DNA from: an uncultured Bacillota bacterium
Lineage (GTDB): Bacteria > Bacillota > UBA994 > UBA5500
Assembly: GCA_937874815.1 (NCBI GenBank)
Contig: CALNBW010000279.1
Location: 1-8,638 of the forward strand
Reading direction: 5' to 3'
Length of the DNA: 8,638 nucleotides
Position 1 is the stretch's first letter. Each line of letters opens with the position of its first letter. Under the pieces are notes generated by a model. The model saw nothing but the letters and a program-made list of their open reading frames with translations. It had not been told where the DNA came from and ran no database searches. Below are positions 6,883 through 8,638 of this stretch, piece by piece. A program made the position numbers and the translations under genes.

Positions 6883-7737
6883 ATGAGCTGGGATAGACTG
6901 TTAGGGCAGGAGGTTGCTAAGCGTATTCTGCAGAATCAACTGCATACCGCTCAGCTTAGTCATGCCTATTTGTTCACGGGGCCGGCTGGAGCTGAAAAAG
7001 AGCTGGCGGCGCTATTGTTTGCCCAAGCTGTCAACTGTGTGGGAGACCCGAGACCATGTGGCCACTGCGTTTCTTGTCGCCAAATTGAGCGCGGCGTTCA
7101 TTCTGACGTGCGGCAGATACGGCCAGATGGAAGCAGCATCAAGCTGCAACAGATAAAAAACCTGTTGGCCGAAGCGGTGCTGACTCCAAACGTTGGCCCC
7201 TATCGAGTGTTTATTATTGAGGGGGCGGAACTGCTCACCCGCGAAGCAGCTAATGCATTGCTTTTAATGCTGGAAGAGCCGCCCCATTTTGACCTCTTTG
7301 TTTTGACGGCAGCTGCACCAGTGCTACCAACCATCGAGTCTCGTTGCCAACTGTTGCGTTTTCAGCCTGCGGCGCCATCTCGGAGCGGTGATGAAGCGGA
7401 TAGTCGGGCTCGTGCTTTGCAGCTTTTAACAGATATCGGTCAGACTTCGCTCACTGGGCGGGCTAAATTGGTGGACGGGCTAGAAAAGGCCGAGGTCGAT
7501 CTCTCCGGCCTTCTGGCGGAGCTACTGCAACTATATCGGGATTTTGCTGTTTGGCAGGTTACGCAGGATGCAAACCTGATCGAGGATAAAGAGGCTGTAG
7601 CACATTTTTACCCGGCTGCCGCCAAACGGCAGAACGACTTGCTGGCCGCTAGCCAAGCAATTCTTGATGTGCAGCGTCGCTTACAGAACAATGTTAACAA
7701 ACGTTTGGCCCTGGAGTATCTGTTGTATAGCCTCTAA
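6883..7737 (+). CDS. holB: DNA polymerase III delta' subunit (clamp loader)
   Basis: A 284-residue AAA+-type subunit of the replicative clamp loader, which opens and loads the beta clamp with tau/gamma and delta. The N-terminal GQE/SHAYLFTGP segment (8-34) leads into a degenerate Walker A at 33-40 (GPAGAEKE): the lysine is kept, but the usual Gly before it and Ser/Thr after it are both Glu. delta' subunits generally do not hydrolyse ATP, so this fits. Four cysteines (C52, C59, C62, C65) form the expected zinc module, though the first spacing is six residues rather than the common eight. VFIIEGAE (109-116) is the Walker B-like strand, and SRC (153-155) is the arginine-finger motif used against the neighbouring ATP site. 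It is somewhat shorter than B. subtilis HolB (about 329 aa). AGGAG (6869-6873) overlaps the yaaR stop, nine bases before the ATG. Confidence 0.94.
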   Translation: MSWDRLLGQEVAKRILQNQLHTAQLSHAYLFTGPAGAEKELAALLFAQAVNCVGDPRPCGHCVSCRQIERGVHSDVRQIRPDGSSIKLQQIKNLLAEAVLTPNVGPYRVFIIEGAELLTREAANALLLMLEEPPHFDLFVLTAAAPVLPTIESRCQLLRFQPAAPSRSGDEADSRARALQLLTDIGQTSLTGRAKLVDGLEKAEVDLSGLLAELLQLYRDFAVWQVTQDANLIEDKEAVAHFYPAAAKRQNDLLAASQAILDVQRRLQNNVNKRLALEYLLYSL

Positions 7738-7750
7738 GGGCATAAAAGGT

Positions 7751-7810
7751 GCAAGCTGATAGTTGCTTGCGCAACCATCACTTTATTACCCACAACGCCG
7801 GAGGCGTTGT
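7751..7810 (+). promoter_or_regulatory. Two hairpins in the holB-ricT gap
   Basis: The 88-base gap before ricT is the longest in the operon. It holds GCAAGC (7751-7756) pairing with GCTTGC (7765-7770), and an 8-bp perfect stem ACAACGCC (7792-7799) with GGCGTTGT (7803-7810) around a three-base loop, ending immediately before the ribosome site at 7812. There is no T run, so neither is an intrinsic terminator. They may affect translation or mRNA processing; this is inference. Confidence 0.4.
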
Positions 7811-7811
7811 T

Positions 7812-7816
7812 AGGAG
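7812..7816 (+). promoter_or_regulatory. Ribosome binding site deciding the ricT start
   Basis: AGGAG lies nine bases before the GTG at 7826. A TTG at 7817 in the same frame would directly abut this site with no spacer, so the GTG is preferred. Starting there also aligns the N-terminus (VVGVRFK) and the cysteine numbering with B. subtilis YaaT. Confidence 0.75.
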
Positions 7817-7825
7817 TTGATTAAT

Positions 7826-8545
7826 GTGCCAAGTGTAGTTGGCGTCCGCTTTAAGCGCGCGGGCAAGGTCTATTACTTTGATCCGGCTCAAATTGATCTG
7901 CAAAAAGGGGACCAGGTTATTGTCGAGACAGCCCGGGGCCTCGAATATGGTGAAGTCGTCAGTTCAATACGTGAAGTGCAAGCCGAAGAGGTAGTAGCCC
8001 CTCTAAAGGCTGTTGTTCGTAAAGCTACGCCAGAAGATGCCATACAGTTAGCTGAAAATAAGGGTAAGGAAGAGGAAGCTTTCAAAGTAGCAGCCGAGCG
8101 GATAGCTGCGCACGGCTTGCAGATGAAATTGATCGATGTCGAGCATACCTTTGATGGCAGCAAGATCATTTTTTATTTCACTGCAGATGGCCGCGTGGAT
8201 TTCCGCGAGTTGGTTAAAGACTTAGCCTCAATCTTTCGTACGCGTATTGAATTGCGGCAGATTGGTGTGCGTGACGAGGCTAAGATGCTAGGTGGTCTGG
8301 GGACCTGTGGCCGCGCTCTCTGCTGTAGTACCTTCTTGGGGGATTTCGCTCCGGTTTCCATAAAGATGGCGAAAGAGCAGAACCTGTCTCTAAATCCTGG
8401 CAAGATTTCCGGGTTATGCGGACGCCTGATGTGCTGTCTGCGTTACGAGTCGGAGATGGCTCTGCCTGAGCGAGTGAACCAGGGGGACGTACACTCAACC
8501 CAGGGAAAAACTGGTGGCCACGGGGACGGTCGCCTTGGCCGGTGA
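7826..8545 (+). CDS. ricT: RicT (YaaT), PSP1-domain protein, with a short or altered C-terminus
   Basis: In B. subtilis RicT forms the Y-complex with RicA and RicF, which carries Fe-S clusters and modulates RNase Y-dependent mRNA processing, with effects on competence, sporulation and biofilm formation. This 239-residue protein is near-identical to that family over its core: VGVRFKRAGKVYYFDP at the start, FTADGRVDFRELVKD (about 118-132) and RTRIELRQIGVRDEAKMLGG (about 138-157). The cysteines C161, C166, C167, C198, C203 and C204 fall where B. subtilis YaaT has its conserved ones. After CCLRYE (203-208) similarity fades. The B. subtilis protein is about 275 aa, so roughly 36 residues are missing. 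The stop TGA (8543-8545) is also the first three bases of repeat copy B. Dropping one A from the A run at 8506-8510 would extend the frame to a TAG at 8589, so a frameshift is possible. Start is GTG. Confidence 0.92.
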   Translation: MPSVVGVRFKRAGKVYYFDPAQIDLQKGDQVIVETARGLEYGEVVSSIREVQAEEVVAPLKAVVRKATPEDAIQLAENKGKEEEAFKVAAERIAAHGLQMKLIDVEHTFDGSKIIFYFTADGRVDFRELVKDLASIFRTRIELRQIGVRDEAKMLGGLGTCGRALCCSTFLGDFAPVSIKMAKEQNLSLNPGKISGLCGRLMCCLRYESEMALPERVNQGDVHSTQGKTGGHGDGRLGR

Positions 8546-8601
8546 TAAAGGTCGTGGTCCTACTCGCGCGCGTGTGGCCTGGTTACTGTAGGCAGGTGCT
8601 T
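8543..8601 (+). repeat. Right arm of the long inverted repeat (copy B)
   Basis: This is the direct counterpart of the sequence at 1-58 on the minus strand (54 of 59 columns identical). It starts at the ricT stop codon and contains an alternating CGCGCGCG (8565-8572) and a short GCCT/AGGC stem (8577-8580 with 8590-8593). The 1-base gap lies in the loop of that stem; the T-for-C change in copy A turns a G-C pair into G-T. Immediately downstream, GCTTAG (8598-8603) and CTAAGC (8631-8636) form a further 6-bp inverted repeat with a 27-base spacer, possibly part of the same element. No open frame is evident in 8546-8638. Confidence 0.85.
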
Positions 8602-8638
8602 AGCCATCGACTGAAGCGGCCAAAACTCGCCTAAGCTC

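Noticed and set aside
7751..7810. Intrinsic terminator between holB and ricT
   Set aside because: The stems are not followed by a T run, and ricT follows in the conserved operon order.
7817..7819. TTG at 7817 as the ricT start
   Set aside because: It directly follows the AGGAG with no spacer, while the GTG at 7826 has a nine-base spacer and matches the family N-terminus.
1..8601. Mobile element or genomic island bounded by the inverted repeat
   Set aside because: The enclosed genes are mainly chromosomal housekeeping genes in conserved order, and no transposase or recombinase is present between the arms.
8543..8638. Integron attC-like site or tRNA at the right end
   Set aside because: No RYYYAAC/GTTRRRY core pair and no cloverleaf could be found.

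Overview
The window looks like chromosomal DNA of a Gram-positive bacterium of the Bacillota, at moderate GC by eye. The main evidence is the gene block from 4039 to the right end: Orn/Lys/Arg-type decarboxylase, tmk, darA (yaaQ), yaaR, holB, ricT (yaaT), all on the + strand. This is the yaaO-tmk-yaaQ-yaaR-holB-yaaT order known from Bacillus subtilis and many clostridia. Strong AGGAGG-type ribosome sites, extended -10 promoters and a c-di-AMP receptor of the DarA family agree with this. I cannot name the genus.

Layout. Positions 1-58 hold one arm of a long inverted repeat. A probable promoter and leader follow (about 104-202), then a MATE-family efflux transporter (203-1609, +). A perfect 15-bp-stem bidirectional terminator (1615-1654) separates it from a convergent isoaspartyl dipeptidase gene, iadA (1660-2805, -). 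A 142-bp divergent intergenic region with a 12-bp palindrome separates iadA from an AIR-synthase/HypE-like ATP-binding protein (2948-3976, +). A good extended -10 promoter (3986-4014) then starts the compact operon of six genes, with gaps of 4, 27, -4, 12 and 88 bases. The operon combines PLP-dependent amino-acid decarboxylation, dTMP phosphorylation, c-di-AMP sensing, a small helical YaaR protein, the delta' subunit of the replicative clamp loader, and RicT, a component of the Fe-S-carrying Y-complex that modulates RNase Y.

How the genes fit together. tmk (dTTP supply) and holB (clamp loading) are both DNA-replication functions. darA and ricT are signalling and RNA-decay regulators that are commonly carried with them. 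The decarboxylase and YaaR have no settled role. MATE, iadA and the AIR-synthase-like gene are separate transcription units with no evident functional tie to the operon.

Most unusual points. (1) The two ends of the window carry a near-identical inverted repeat (1-58 against 8543-8601, 54 of 59 aligned columns identical). It starts exactly at the ricT stop codon on the right and runs off the window on the left. (2) ricT is about 36 residues shorter than the B. subtilis protein. Its tail either ends naturally at the repeat, was replaced by an element, or is frameshifted at a run of five A. (3) IadA has Glu where the E. coli enzyme has its carboxylated metal-bridging Lys. (4) The HolB Walker A motif is degenerate. 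I found no new multi-gene system: the gene content is mostly conserved housekeeping.
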